Origin: Erysipelotrichaceae bacterium
Lineage (GTDB): Bacteria > Bacillota_I > Bacilli_A > Erysipelotrichales > Erysipelotrichaceae
Direction of reading: 5' to 3'
NCBI GenBank assembly: GCA_020026035.1
Contig: JAHHRC010000087.1
Coordinates: 1 to 5,622, forward strand
DNA length: 5,622 nt
Part shown: positions 1 to 5,622 of the stretch, piece after piece
Position numbering within the stretch: position 1 is the first letter of the stretch
Layout of the letters: every line of letters begins with the position of its first letter
Position numbers and translations under genes: made by a program
Notes under the pieces: model-generated
The model's input: only the letters and a program-made list of their open reading frames with translations
Told to the model about the DNA's origin: nothing
Database searches by the model: none

Positions 1-2591
1 TTGAAACGTTCTTTTGTTTCTAAACGTCTTTCCCACATTTCTTCTTCCGAAGTGTAGCCACGTTTTGCTTCATCTTTCTTCATGTATGTCTTGCCACTGA
101 ATAGAAGGTCTAAGATGTAGACACTGTCTAATCCAGCTGTTTGCATTGTGCCACGGCAAGATCCACAGTATGTGATGACATGGTGTTGGTTGAAGTCGTT
201 CTTACGTCTTGTATAGATCTTTTCGAATAGTTCAGGGTTTGTAGTACATACCATACCACCGACACCACAACATCTTGTATCTGTACCGGACTTTTCGATT
301 TCTTCCCACTTGTATCCCATTTCATCTAGCATCCAACGAATGCTTGCATGGTGTGTTGTTGCATCACGTGTTACACAGGAGTCATGGATGTTGAAGACTA
401 CGTCGGAATCTTTACCAATACCCTTAGCAGCTGCTGGGATACCGATTAGATCATGCATGACATCCCAGTATGAGATGACGCGTTGGTTCTTACATGTTTC
501 ACTGTATACCTTGTAACAAGATGGACATACTGTAATAACTACTTCACAGCCCATTTCGTCTAATTGGTCAATGGCCATTGCGTTACGTTCAGAGAACTTT
601 GCAGTTTCTCCTAACCAGCCAGTAACCTTACCACAACAACGTAGTAGTACACCTACGTTTTCATCACCAAGAGAGTCTTTTAGGTGTCTTACAACGTTTT
701 CAAGGTCTTCTGGTGAGTAAGCAGATGCGCTACATCCAGGTGCGAATACATACTTTGTCTTTTTCTTCATTGGTGTTTCTTCCTTTGTTAGAGACTTACT
801 AGCACCAGCGACTGCTGTACAGTACTTTTCACTAGATTCAAGTGCTTGTACTTCATCCGATGGTTGTAGTGATTCGAGTGGTACATATCCATCGTTGTTA
901 TCTGCGTATAGGTCTTTTAGACCAGCGAAGATTTCACGTAGCTCATAGCTATGTGGGCAACGTAGTGTACATTGCTTACATTGGTTACAGGAGTAAGCAA
1001 TCATTTCGTCTACTTCTGTTAGTCCCTTTTCAAGGTATTCTTCGAACAATGTCTTTGGACATTTTCCATATTCTTGTAGCATCAAGCATTCTTTTACACA
1101 AAGTTGGCATTCACATTGACGACAACGGCTTGCTTCTTCTTCAGCTTGTTCCTTTGTATATCCAAGGGCTACTTCGTTCCAGTTCTTTTCACGTTGTTCA
1201 TTTGGAAGAAGATCCATTTCTACACGTGATTCTTCAATATCTTCCCACTTTGTAGGAATGTTTAGCTTTGTTTCATAGGTCCAAGTATCGTTGATGTTAC
1301 GACCGTTGAATAGGTTTTCTCCATCAAAGTAACGCATAACAGATTCTGCTGCACGACGTCCTGTTGCTAAGGCTTGGATAACGATTACGGAACATCCACT
1401 TGCATCACCAGCGATGAAGACATTGTCAAAGCTTGAGGATTGTAGAGTTTCCTTGTCACAAGTAAATGTTGTGTTTGGATTACGGTCTAATTCTTCCATA
1501 ATTCCACCTTCAACCGCTTGTCCAATTGCGAATACGATTGTATCGACATTTAGATCAATAAGGTCTTCGGCATCGAATTGTGGAGCGAACTTTCCATCGT
1601 TCATAATGGATAGAACTTTCTTCAATGTAACACCTGTCACATTGCCATTTTCTGTATGAATCTTTTGGATCGCACGGGCATGTAGGAAGGCGATTCCTTC
1701 ATCCTTTGCACCCTTGATTTCCGCATTTGACGCAAACATTGCATCAAAGGACTCTTCTAAACAGATGACTGTTACTTTTTCTGTCTTTTCTAAACGAGCT
1801 GCAGAACGAGCACAGTCCATCGCAACGTCACCACCACCGACAACGACGATATGACTACCAGAGTCCTTTACAGCCTTTGTAAGTGCTGCTTCTTTTAGGA
1901 AGGAACGAGCACTGTAGACACCCTTAGAATCAAATCCTTCAAGGCTACGGTCAACACGACCTTCATGACGTCCAACTGCCACAACAACTGCATCGTATTG
2001 TTCACGTAATTCCGAAATGGTCACATCAACACCTACGTTTACACCTGTTTTGAATTGAATGCCTAGCTTATCTAGGTAAGTGATTTCGTGTTCTAGAACT
2101 TCACGAGGTAAACGGTAAGCTGGGATACCAAAGCGCATCATACCACCGCGTACTTCTTCACGTTCATAAACCGTTACTTCACAACCCTTACGACGTAGTT
2201 CTAAAGCGGCTTGCATACCACTTGGACCACAACCGATGACAGCGACGGACTTTCCGTTGCTAGGGTCGATCGCAAGATCCCAATCTTCTTCAAGATCGAA
2301 ATGGTCAGCTGCGTAACGCTTTAAGGACGCAATTGCCATTGGGCTCTTGTTTTCGCTCCATTTACACTTGCTTTCACAAGGGTGAGCACAGATACGACCT
2401 AAAGATGCAGGAAGGAATAGCTTTTCACGAATGACACGGATTGCTTCTTCTCCTTTCCCTTCACCAATTAAGCGTACATATTCTTTTACATTTGTATGCA
2501 TTGGGCAAGTTACGACACAAGCGGCCTTTTCTTCCCCCATACATCCTTCGACGATTTCTTCCATTCGTCGTTTGATTTCGTTTTGATCCAT
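1..2591 (-). CDS. GltD-like FAD/NAD(P)H oxidoreductase fused to ferredoxin and HdrB-like CCG domains (C-terminus cut by window)
   Basis: I read 863 residues without a stop; the 3' end lies outside the window. The ATG at 2591 follows AAGGAG at a good distance. Residues 1-110 are an Fe-S domain like that of GltD/NfnB (C17, C25, C29, then GRIC at 65-68, C72, C76). Residues 116-430 are a two-dinucleotide-binding flavoprotein: FAD motif VIGCGPSG at 118-125, NAD(P)H motif VVGGGDVAMD at 250-259, and the closing FAD motif IAGDASG at 393-399. Residues 490-545 are ferredoxin-like: an atypical cysteine cluster (490, 493, 495, 498, 502, 511), then a canonical CX2CX2CX3CP at 535-546. Residues 614-830 resemble HdrB/GlpC, with two CCG signatures: C620, C652-C653, C689, C692 and C739, C774-C775, C809, C812. 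It is probably cytosolic, since no signal peptide or membrane segment is seen. It probably passes electrons from NAD(P)H to a disulphide or other acceptor; the substrate is unknown. It probably shares a transcript with the transporter gene 39 bases upstream. Domain calls are firm; the reaction is inference. Confidence 0.93.
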   Translation of the reverse strand, partial: MDQNEIKRRMEEIVEGCMGEEKAACVVTCPMHTNVKEYVRLIGEGKGEEAIRVIREKLFLPASLGRICAHPCESKCKWSENKSPMAIASLKRYAADHFDLEEDWDLAIDPSNGKSVAVIGCGPSGMQAALELRRKGCEVTVYEREEVRGGMMRFGIPAYRLPREVLEHEITYLDKLGIQFKTGVNVGVDVTISELREQYDAVVVAVGRHEGRVDRSLEGFDSKGVYSARSFLKEAALTKAVKDSGSHIVVVGGGDVAMDCARSAARLEKTEKVTVICLEESFDAMFASNAEIKGAKDEGIAFLHARAIQKIHTENGNVTGVTLKKVLSIMNDGKFAPQFDAEDLIDLNVDTIVFAIGQAVEGGIMEELDRNPNTTFTCDKETLQSSSFDNVFIAGDASGCSVIVIQALATGRRAAESVMRYFDGENLFNGRNINDTWTYETKLNIPTKWEDIEESRVEMDLLPNEQREKNWNEVALGYTKEQAEEEASRCRQCECQLCVKECLMLQEYGKCPKTLFEEYLEKGLTEVDEMIAYSCNQCKQCTLRCPHSYELREIFAGLKDLYADNNDGYVPLESLQPSDEVQALESSEKYCTAVAGASKSLTKEETPMKKKTKYVFAPGCSASAYSPEDLENVVRHLKDSLGDENVGVLLRCCGKVTGWLGETAKFSERNAMAIDQLDEMGCEVVITVCPSCYKVYSETCKNQRVISYWDVMHDLIGIPAAAKGIGKDSDVVFNIHDSCVTRDATTHHASIRWMLDEMGYKWEEIEKSGTDTRCCGVGGMVCTTNPELFEKIYTRRKNDFNQHHVITYCGSCRGTMQTAGLDSVYILDLLFSGKTYMKKDEAKRGYTSEEEMWERRLETKERF

Positions 2592-2599
2592 TTTGTTCT

Positions 2600-2605
2600 C
2601 CTTAA
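2600..2605 (-). promoter_or_regulatory. Ribosome binding site of the FAD oxidoreductase gene
   Basis: Read on the minus strand, AAGGAG lies just upstream of the ATG at 2591, separated by an A-rich spacer. It fixes the start of the long gene. It sits in the 39-base gap after the transporter stop codon. That gap contains no hairpin followed by a T-run, so read-through from the transporter gene is likely. Confidence 0.75.
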
Positions 2606-2630
2606 TCTCTATATCCAAGAATCTAGCAAC

Positions 2631-3635
2631 TTACTTCTTGTTAGTTTTAGGTGCTAATGCAAAGATGAAGACACCTAATACAATCACAAGTCCCCAAATA
2701 GCAAGTTGTAGTGTAATTTGTTTTTTGAATAGAACAGCACTGAAGATAATAACCCAAAGTGCGGCTGTTGAATTCATTGCTGTACCCATAGATGCACCAA
2801 TTAAATCAACGGCTTTGTACCAAGATAGGTAAGTTACTGCACCAAGAATCGCAATTCCTGCATATCTATAAACTAGACCAGAAGAAACGATTGCTTGCGC
2901 CATTGGGTAACCACCAATGACTGGTAATACAATACATGCATATGCCAACATGGATACGAAGTATCTTAGGCATAGGAATTGTTGTGGAGTTGCTTGTACA
3001 TCATCTTCGTTGTGGATGTGTTTCATCGCAACACCGATAATAACGCCTTCAAGTGCCCAACCAAATACCGCTACGATGGCAAACATAATACCGGTAGCGA
3101 ATGTTGCTGGAACGTCTGCCGATGGATTGAATCCAAGCATGAAGGAACCGAATAAGGAAATGGAAATACCAAGAACTGATTTCCAAGATAGCTTTTCCTT
3201 TAGGATGAAGTAAGAAAGAATTGCGCCAACACCTGGGTAAATGACCGAGATACTGGAAGCGTATGGTGCCGAAGCAAATTTAATTGCTAGTAAGTAAGCA
3301 CTCATTCCAATTGGCGAACCAACTAAAGCTGCAACTGCGGCAGCGCGACCTTTCTTTGTGTGAACCAATAAGTGGAACACTTGTTTTAATTGCTTGCTAA
3401 AGAGTAAAACCAAGGCAACCCAAACGAAACAGAAACTTTCGTGGAAGAAAGCAGTTACGAGTGGACTGAATTCAAAGCTTTTTGCAGTGATTCCTAAACC
3501 TGTCGCATAAGCGGCATCTGTAAAGATTGGATGGCTACCTAAGCTACCCATCAATACACCGTCAAGACCCCATGCTACACCTACGAGGATGCCGAACATG
3601 AGACCTTTACGGAATCTTTTTTTCTCATCAATCAT
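2631..3635 (-). CDS. DMT superfamily (EamA-type) membrane transporter
   Basis: This 334-residue protein is an inner-membrane carrier with about ten predicted helices: roughly 11-31, 57-80, 97-119, 124-145, 152-169, 181-204, 222-241, 257-276, 283-303 and 308-328. The two halves resemble each other, as expected for the duplicated EamA fold. Each half ends with a short charged turn (LKEKLSWKS near 145, FKKQITLQL near 303) and then a glycine-rich last helix. The family exports or imports small metabolites, often amino acids, nucleosides or drugs; nothing here shows the substrate. The loop between helices 1 and 2 (about 32-56) is longer than usual for the family and makes the protein slightly large. 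The start at 3635 is supported by AAAGGAG upstream. The gene is first in a probable two-gene transcript with the FAD/Fe-S enzyme 39 bases downstream, which suggests a related substrate, but this is inference. Confidence 0.9.
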   Translation of the reverse strand: MIDEKKRFRKGLMFGILVGVAWGLDGVLMGSLGSHPIFTDAAYATGLGITAKSFEFSPLVTAFFHESFCFVWVALVLLFSKQLKQVFHLLVHTKKGRAAAVAALVGSPIGMSAYLLAIKFASAPYASSISVIYPGVGAILSYFILKEKLSWKSVLGISISLFGSFMLGFNPSADVPATFATGIMFAIVAVFGWALEGVIIGVAMKHIHNEDDVQATPQQFLCLRYFVSMLAYACIVLPVIGGYPMAQAIVSSGLVYRYAGIAILGAVTYLSWYKAVDLIGASMGTAMNSTAALWVIIFSAVLFKKQITLQLAIWGLVIVLGVFIFALAPKTNKK

Positions 3636-3645
3636 GATATTTCAT

Positions 3646-3653
3646 CTCCTTTT
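3646..3653 (-). promoter_or_regulatory. Ribosome binding site of the EamA transporter gene
   Basis: Read on the minus strand, AAAGGAGATG lies about ten bases upstream of the ATG at 3635. The match to the 16S rRNA tail is strong and supports this start. It directly follows an alternating TATATATA stretch that should be unstructured and easy for ribosomes to reach. Confidence 0.75.
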
Positions 3654-3714
3654 ATATATATGGTTATCTAACGATTGAACCGTATGGTTAACTTTAACAG
3701 AGAAAGGGCAGTTA

Positions 3715-3761
3715 GCGAAGACTAATTCTTTAGATTAGTTGTGGGAAATGGCATTCTTCGC
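3715..3761 (-). other. Interrupted hairpin in the putative transporter leader RNA
   Basis: GCGAAGA (3715-3721) is the exact reverse complement of TCTTCGC (3755-3761). Inside it, CTAAT (3722-3726) pairs exactly with ATTAG (3734-3738) around a seven-base loop. On one side the two stems join with no gap; on the other a 16-base bulge (3739-3754) interrupts them. The result is a 12-base-pair helix with one large asymmetric bulge. If the promoter suggested at 3785-3813 is used, the structure lies near the 5' end of the transporter-oxidoreductase mRNA. It is not followed by a T-run on either strand, so it does not look like a terminator. It could be a regulatory RNA element, a protein-binding palindrome or chance. 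Confidence 0.4.
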
Positions 3762-3784
3762 AAAAAGTCTAAAAGAAATGGGAT

Positions 3785-3813
3785 TTATTACGCACAAAGT
3801 TTCAATCTATCAA
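3785..3813 (-). promoter_or_regulatory. Candidate promoter for the transporter-oxidoreductase operon
   Basis: On the minus strand TTGATA (3813-3808) matches five of six -35 consensus bases. A 17-base spacer follows, then TAATAA (3790-3785), a partial -10 match. Transcription would begin near 3778 and give a leader of about 140 bases that includes the hairpin at 3715-3761. The weak -10 box makes this tentative. Confidence 0.35.
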
Positions 3814-3888
3814 TAAAAATCCTATTAAAATAAGTGGGGTAGTGTATCTGTTTGTCGTTTTCGGTGTATCGCTTATCTTTTTCGCTTA

Positions 3889-3897
3889 TGTTAAAAT
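3889..3897 (+). promoter_or_regulatory. Candidate extended -10 promoter for NAD kinase
   Basis: TGTTAAAAT carries the TG of an extended -10 element and TAAAAT, five of six consensus bases. No good -35 box sits 16-18 bases upstream, which extended -10 promoters tolerate. Transcription would start near 3904, leaving a leader of about 70 bases before the NAD kinase start codon. Confidence 0.35.
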
Positions 3898-3924
3898 TTC
3901 GTCAAATTATACAAATATGTGACC

Positions 3925-3952
3925 GTTAAAATACTTTTGAGTGTTGTATACT
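3925..3952 (+). promoter_or_regulatory. Second candidate promoter for NAD kinase
   Basis: TATACT (3947-3952) matches five of six -10 consensus bases. GTTAAA (3925-3930), 16 bases upstream, is only a weak -35 match. Transcription would begin near 3959, giving a very short leader that still contains the ribosome binding site. It competes with the candidate at 3889-3897; the sequence alone does not decide between them. Confidence 0.3.
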
Positions 3953-3976
3953 AGTGAAAGGAAAGAAGGAATTGCT

Positions 3977-4750
3977 ATGGGAAAGTTTACGGTCGTACAT
4001 CGCTTTGATGAAGAGTCAAAACGTTTAAAAGAAATCATTGAGAAACGCTTGCTGGTAAAAGGTGAAATTCTTGATGAAGCACATCCGGATACTGTGTTTG
4101 TTGTCGGTGGCGATGGAACGTTTTTACGCTGTGTACAAGACTATATCAATGACTTAGACCACATTACCTTCTATGGCTTACATACAGGAACCCTTGGCTT
4201 TTTCATGAACTACAAAAGTGATGAAATTGATTGTTTTATTGATGACTACTTGAACAAAAAGGCAAAACTAAAGACATATCCATTGTTAGTCGCAAAGACA
4301 AGTAAGAATACGGTATATGCCTTAAATGAGATTCGTATTGAAAATGTGATGCGCACACAAGCTATGCAAATTGATTTAAACAAGGAAACTTTTGAAGAAT
4401 TTCAAGGGACGGGTATTTGTGTCAGTAGCCAACTTGGATCTACTGCCTACAATCGATCGATTGGTGGAGCGGTTGTGATGGATGGGTTGAATGTGTTGCA
4501 GATTACAGAAATTGCTGGCATTCATCACAAAGCCTATCGTTCTCTTGGGGCATCGTTGATTGTGAAGGATGATACGATTGTGCGTTTAGCAAGCGATGAT
4601 TTTAGTGGCGCAATTCTTGGGTATGATGCGAAATTTATGAACTTAGATGATGTGACGGAAGTGGAGATTTCCTATTGTAAAGATGTGAAAGTCAAGGTGC
4701 TTAGTGGCAAGGATGTCGATTACTTCGATCGCTTGCATAGTCTTTTTTAG
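3977..4750 (+). CDS. nadK: NAD kinase (ATP-NAD 2'-phosphotransferase)
   Basis: The cytosolic enzyme phosphorylates NAD to NADP and so sets the NADP(H) supply. The 257-residue length fits the short Bacillus-type family. The signature VVGGDGTFL is at 42-50, with the catalytic aspartate expected at D46. It is followed by LHTGTLGFF at 68-76, the NE pair at 117-118 that binds the nicotinamide nucleotide, and GTGICVSSQLGSTAYNRS at 144-161, the conserved glycine/serine/threonine NAD-site segment. The common form of that segment is STPTGSTAYN, so SSQLGSTAYN is a mild variant. I chose ATG at 3977 because AGAAGGA sits six bases upstream. An in-frame GTG at 3941 would add 12 unconserved residues and overlap a candidate -10 box. 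A PTS permease gene follows after 48 bases with no terminator between, so the two are probably co-transcribed. The gene diverges from the oxidoreductase operon, a possible NADP(H) user. Confidence 0.95.
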   Translation: MGKFTVVHRFDEESKRLKEIIEKRLLVKGEILDEAHPDTVFVVGGDGTFLRCVQDYINDLDHITFYGLHTGTLGFFMNYKSDEIDCFIDDYLNKKAKLKTYPLLVAKTSKNTVYALNEIRIENVMRTQAMQIDLNKETFEEFQGTGICVSSQLGSTAYNRSIGGAVVMDGLNVLQITEIAGIHHKAYRSLGASLIVKDDTIVRLASDDFSGAILGYDAKFMNLDDVTEVEISYCKDVKVKVLSGKDVDYFDRLHSLF

Positions 4751-4798
4751 ACAGGTGTTTCGTGATAGAATAAGACAAGATTGAAAGAGGGCAATAGT

Positions 4799-5622
4799 AT
4801 GCGAAATTGGCATTCATTATATGAGATTTTAGAGTTTCCAATTGGAGTGATCTTTCTAGCGATTTTCCTTTTGGGATTTGGAAATATACTTACAAACCCA
4901 GCATTTGAAACACTTGTGACAACGCAGAGTGATTTCATTATTTTGTTGAGTGAAACATTTATGAAGATTGGGTCGTTTATGTTAGTAAACTTCCCGCTGT
5001 TCTTCTTGATTCGTTTGGTGGCGCGTAAGAATGGGTCAGCGACTTCGGTCATTTCGGCGGTTGCTGGATATTTCTCTTTCTTAATTACGACCATGTATTT
5101 TGCAAAGACGAATTTACCAAGTGCTGCATATTCTTCGATTCTTGGAATATCCATGATGTCGACTGGATCTGTGATTTTAAAGGGTTCGGTGCATTATCCA
5201 CTACAAACTGGTATGGTTGCCTCGATTGTTGTGGCCTTTATTACATTAGGTGCGTATAGTCGAACAAGAAAGCGTAGTGAGTATTCGTTCTTTAGCTTTA
5301 TTTCTAAAGATACGGCTTGTGTGTTACGGGTTGTATTGATGTCGGTTTTCTTTGGATTGTTGGTTTCTTGGGCATGGTCGTACTTTATTACCGGTGTTAT
5401 GAACATTGTGGACTTTGTGGCAAGTGATACTACAAACCCAGTCAACTTAGCTTTGTATGGAATTACCGAACGTGTTTTAGGGGTATTTAACTTAGCGACT
5501 TTAGTTCGTTCTCCGTTCTGGTATAACACCCAAGGTGGTACATGGTTATCCATGGCGGGTATTAGTGTTGCTGGGGATGTTAATATTTGGTCGAGCCAAT
5601 TTGCGACAAATGCCGTTGGTGG
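4799..5622 (+). CDS. PTS EIIC-like sugar permease (C-terminus cut by window)
   Basis: I read 274 residues from ATG at 4799, which follows AAAGAGGG; no stop is reached by the window end. The protein is strongly hydrophobic, with helices near 13-32, 48-73, 80-101, 108-126, 135-154 and 175-205. The stretch NLALYGITERVLGVFNLA (216-233), then SPFWYN (238-243) and VAGDVNIW (257-264), lines up with the glucose/N-acetylglucosamine EIIC pattern of a YGxxxRxLxPxGLHH-type loop, an FWF motif and a GD(I/L) motif. That family carries a sugar through the membrane while EIIB phosphorylates it. The usual proline and paired histidines of the loop are absent (VFNLA instead of PxGLHH), so this is a divergent member and its sugar cannot be named. 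No EIIA or EIIB domain precedes it; one may follow outside the window. The pairing with NAD kinase is unusual. Confidence 0.75.
   Translation, partial: MRNWHSLYEILEFPIGVIFLAIFLLGFGNILTNPAFETLVTTQSDFIILLSETFMKIGSFMLVNFPLFFLIRLVARKNGSATSVISAVAGYFSFLITTMYFAKTNLPSAAYSSILGISMMSTGSVILKGSVHYPLQTGMVASIVVAFITLGAYSRTRKRSEYSFFSFISKDTACVLRVVLMSVFFGLLVSWAWSYFITGVMNIVDFVASDTTNPVNLALYGITERVLGVFNLATLVRSPFWYNTQGGTWLSMAGISVAGDVNIWSSQFATNAVG

Larger units (their letters stand above)
3636..3976. other. Divergent intergenic region (341 bases)
   Basis: This A/T-rich region separates the leftward transporter start from the rightward NAD kinase start. It holds ribosome binding sites at both ends, candidate promoters on both strands, an interrupted hairpin at 3715-3761 and a pair of TGGTTA direct repeats near the transporter start. 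Open frames inside are very short (22 codons or so) and lack convincing ribosome binding sites. I recognise no tRNA, known riboswitch core or factor-independent terminator in it. Confidence 0.8.

Noticed and set aside
842..1255. A 137-codon plus-strand open frame
   Set aside because: It lies antisense to the ferredoxin-like part of the oxidoreductase. Its translation shows no family motif, whereas the minus frame has conserved cysteine motifs.
3678..3689. AACC-loop-GGTT with ACGG as a guanidine-II (mini-ykkC) riboswitch hairpin, prompted by the DMT-family transporter
   Set aside because: The ACGR is not framed by a pairing stem as a tetraloop, and no second matching hairpin is present.
3715..3761. 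The intergenic hairpin as a factor-independent terminator
   Set aside because: Neither strand has a T-run right after the stem, the stem is broken by a 16-base bulge, and the two flanking genes diverge, so no terminator is needed.
3748..3816. A 22-codon plus-strand open frame starting ATG GCA TTC, inside the intergenic region
   Set aside because: No convincing ribosome binding site, and it overlaps both the hairpin and the candidate minus-strand promoter. Frames this short are common in A/T-rich DNA.
3941..3976. An upstream GTG start for NAD kinase
   Set aside because: It has no ribosome binding site, overlaps a candidate -10 box and adds 12 residues without family similarity. The ATG at 3977 has AGAAGGA at the right distance.
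4747..5553. Two minus-strand open frames of 135 and 119 codons opposite the PTS permease
   Set aside because: Both are antisense to a continuous hydrophobic plus-strand frame with a good ribosome binding site and EIIC motifs. They have no motifs of their own.

Overview
The window looks like chromosomal DNA of a low-GC Gram-positive bacterium (Firmicutes/Bacillota). The support is strong AAGGAG-type ribosome binding sites, A/T-rich intergenic DNA, a short Bacillus-type NAD kinase and a glucose-family PTS permease. An anaerobe of the Erysipelotrichia type would fit the iron-sulphur-rich oxidoreductase, but that placement is inference. No rRNA, tRNA, insertion sequence, phage gene or CRISPR array is visible.

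The layout is two divergent gene pairs around a 341-base intergenic region (3636-3976). Leftward (minus strand) runs a DMT/EamA-family membrane transporter (3635-2631). After a 39-base gap comes a very large redox enzyme (2591 to beyond base 1; 863 residues seen, C-terminus outside the window). Rightward runs NAD kinase (3977-4750). After a 48-base gap comes a PTS EIIC-like sugar permease (4799 to beyond base 5622; 274 residues seen).

The most notable gene is the redox enzyme. One uninterrupted reading frame joins three modules usually found on separate subunits: an N-terminal Fe-S/FAD/NAD(P)H oxidoreductase like GltD or NfnB, a central cysteine-rich ferredoxin-like section, and a C-terminal HdrB/GlpC-like part with two complete CCG cysteine signatures. 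This reads as an internal electron path from NAD(P)H through FAD and Fe-S clusters to a CCG-type reductase site. The substrate is unknown. The co-directional transporter may move a related metabolite, and the divergent NAD kinase makes the NADP pool such an enzyme could use; both links are inference from position.

The intergenic region holds candidate promoters on both strands, a 12-base-pair interrupted hairpin that would lie in the leader of the transporter-oxidoreductase transcript, and a pair of short direct repeats near the transporter start. It matches no riboswitch class I can recognise.
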